Shown: positions 6,394 through 6,695 of the stretch, one piece after another | How positions within the stretch are numbered: position 1 is the first letter of the stretch | How the letters are laid out: each line of letters opens with the position of its first letter | Assembly (NCBI GenBank): GCA_016297645.1 | Contig: JAEDGF010000091.1 | Span: 1-6,695, forward strand | Source of the DNA: Clostridiaceae bacterium | GTDB taxonomy: Bacteria > Bacillota > Clostridia > Oscillospirales > Acutalibacteraceae | Direction of reading: 5' to 3' | Length of the DNA: 6,695 nucleotides | The notes under the pieces: model-generated | Seen by the model: the letters and a program-made list of their open reading frames with translations, nothing else | Told to the model about the DNA's origin: nothing | The model's database searches: none | Made by a program: the position numbers and the translations under genes

Positions 6394-6428
6394 CGGGATA
6401 TTTCTCGGTGTTACGCCGTCTTGTCCCG
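6394..6428 (+). promoter_or_regulatory. Hairpin in the rpmB 5' leader
   Basis: The leader can form a two-tier hairpin: outer stem CGGGA/TCCCG (6394-6398 with 6424-6428) and inner stem CGGTG/CGCCG (6406-6410 with 6414-6418, one U-G pair, 3-nt loop). It ends 6 nt before the extended Shine-Dalgarno site. This could modulate translation initiation or be an autoregulatory site for L28, but no regulator is identified and the stems are short. Confidence 0.4.
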
Positions 6429-6434
6429 ATATTC

Positions 6435-6444
6435 AAAGGAGGTG
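6435..6444 (+). promoter_or_regulatory. Extended Shine-Dalgarno site of rpmB
   Basis: AAAGGAGGTG is an almost complete complement of the 3' end of 16S rRNA, ending 8 nt before the ATG at 6453. It fixes this start, which gives the canonical MAKCDFCGK N-terminus, rather than an upstream TTG at 6345 that falls in the -35 box. Confidence 0.9.
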
Positions 6445-6452
6445 CGCTCTCA

Positions 6453-6641
6453 ATGGCAAAATGTGATTTTTGCGGAAAAGATGTAAAATTCGGTATTAAG
6501 GTATCTCACTCCCACAGAAGATCGAACAGAACATGGAAGCCCAACATCAAAAGAGTTAAGGCTGTTGTTAACGGTTCTCCTTGCAGAGTTTACGCTTGCA
6601 CACGCTGCATTCGCTCGGGCAAGGTTACGAGAGCTGTCTGA
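6453..6641 (+). CDS. rpmB: 50S ribosomal protein L28 (bL28), zinc-binding form
   Basis: A 62-residue, strongly basic protein of the large ribosomal subunit. The sequence is typical bL28: MAKCDFCGKD, then VSHSHRRSNRTWKPNI (17-32), then a C-terminal RVYACTRCIRSGKVTR. Two CxxC pairs (Cys4/Cys7 and Cys49/Cys52) make this the zinc-ribbon (C+) form, common in Clostridia; many bacteria carry a C- paralogue lacking them. An extra Cys44 lies nearby. The length is normal for the Firmicute form. The gene stands alone, with its own promoter and a terminator 22 bp after the stop codon. Codon use (AAA, GTT, AGA) is less GC-rich than in the neighbouring genes, as expected for a highly expressed gene. Confidence 0.98.
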   Translation: MAKCDFCGKDVKFGIKVSHSHRRSNRTWKPNIKRVKAVVNGSPCRVYACTRCIRSGKVTRAV

Positions 6642-6663
6642 TCATTTGATATGAGCGAAATTC

Positions 6664-6692
6664 AAAGCATCGGCAAAAGCCGGTGCTTTTTT
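6664..6692 (+). terminator. Rho-independent terminator of rpmB
   Basis: An 11-bp stem AAAGCATCGGC/GCCGGTGCTTT (one T-G wobble) with an AAAA loop is followed by a run of T overlapping the 3' arm (6687-6692). Flanking GCGAAA (6653-6658) and TTTCGC (6690-6695) could extend the pairing. It begins 22 bp after the rpmB stop codon. Confidence 0.95.
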
Positions 6693-6695
6693 CGC

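Overview
The window looks like chromosomal DNA of a Gram-positive, low-to-mid GC anaerobe of the class Clostridia, most likely Oscillospiraceae/Ruminococcaceae-like. This is an inference from gene families and style. The genes have strong AGGAGG-type ribosome binding sites and SigA-type promoters with 17-bp spacers. There is a typical clostridial Sec signal peptide (MKKTLSVILAVIMAV...), a lipoprotein solute-binding protein, a DUF1015 protein, and a zinc-ribbon (two CxxC) ribosomal protein L28. I see no mobile element, CRISPR array, tRNA or rRNA.

Layout from left to right. Positions 1-104 hold no feature I can support. A rho-independent terminator at 105-142 ends a leftward gene (171-1289) for a secreted protein with a short beta-solenoid-like segment, beta-rich domains and a C-terminal amphipathic helix. 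A 249-bp divergent intergenic region (1290-1538) carries a near-consensus leftward promoter and a weaker rightward one next to a TTCAAT direct repeat. Rightward genes follow. At 1539-3140 is a cytoplasmic DUF4091 / GH123-like glycosidase-type protein. A 276-bp gap (3141-3416) has a promoter overlapping the preceding stop codon and a predicted structured leader of about 250 nt. At 3417-5036 is a family 5 (OppA/DppA-type) ABC-transporter lipoprotein. After 34 bp comes 5071-6309, a DUF1015 protein. The last unit is rpmB (6453-6641) with its own A-tract-boosted promoter, a hairpin-containing leader, a full-length Shine-Dalgarno sequence and a clear terminator at the window end.

How the genes may work together: the GH123-like protein lacks a signal peptide and would act on substrate already inside the cell. 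The lipoprotein would capture a peptide or oligosaccharide outside, but no permease or ATPase genes are present here, so a shared pathway is only a possibility. The solute-binding and DUF1015 genes are close enough to be co-transcribed. rpmB is an independent housekeeping unit. The points most worth a second look are the structured leader before the solute-binding gene, the DGHHR motif in the DUF1015 protein (reminiscent of ParB/sulfiredoxin-fold free serine kinases), the compact leader hairpin of rpmB, and the architecture of the secreted protein.
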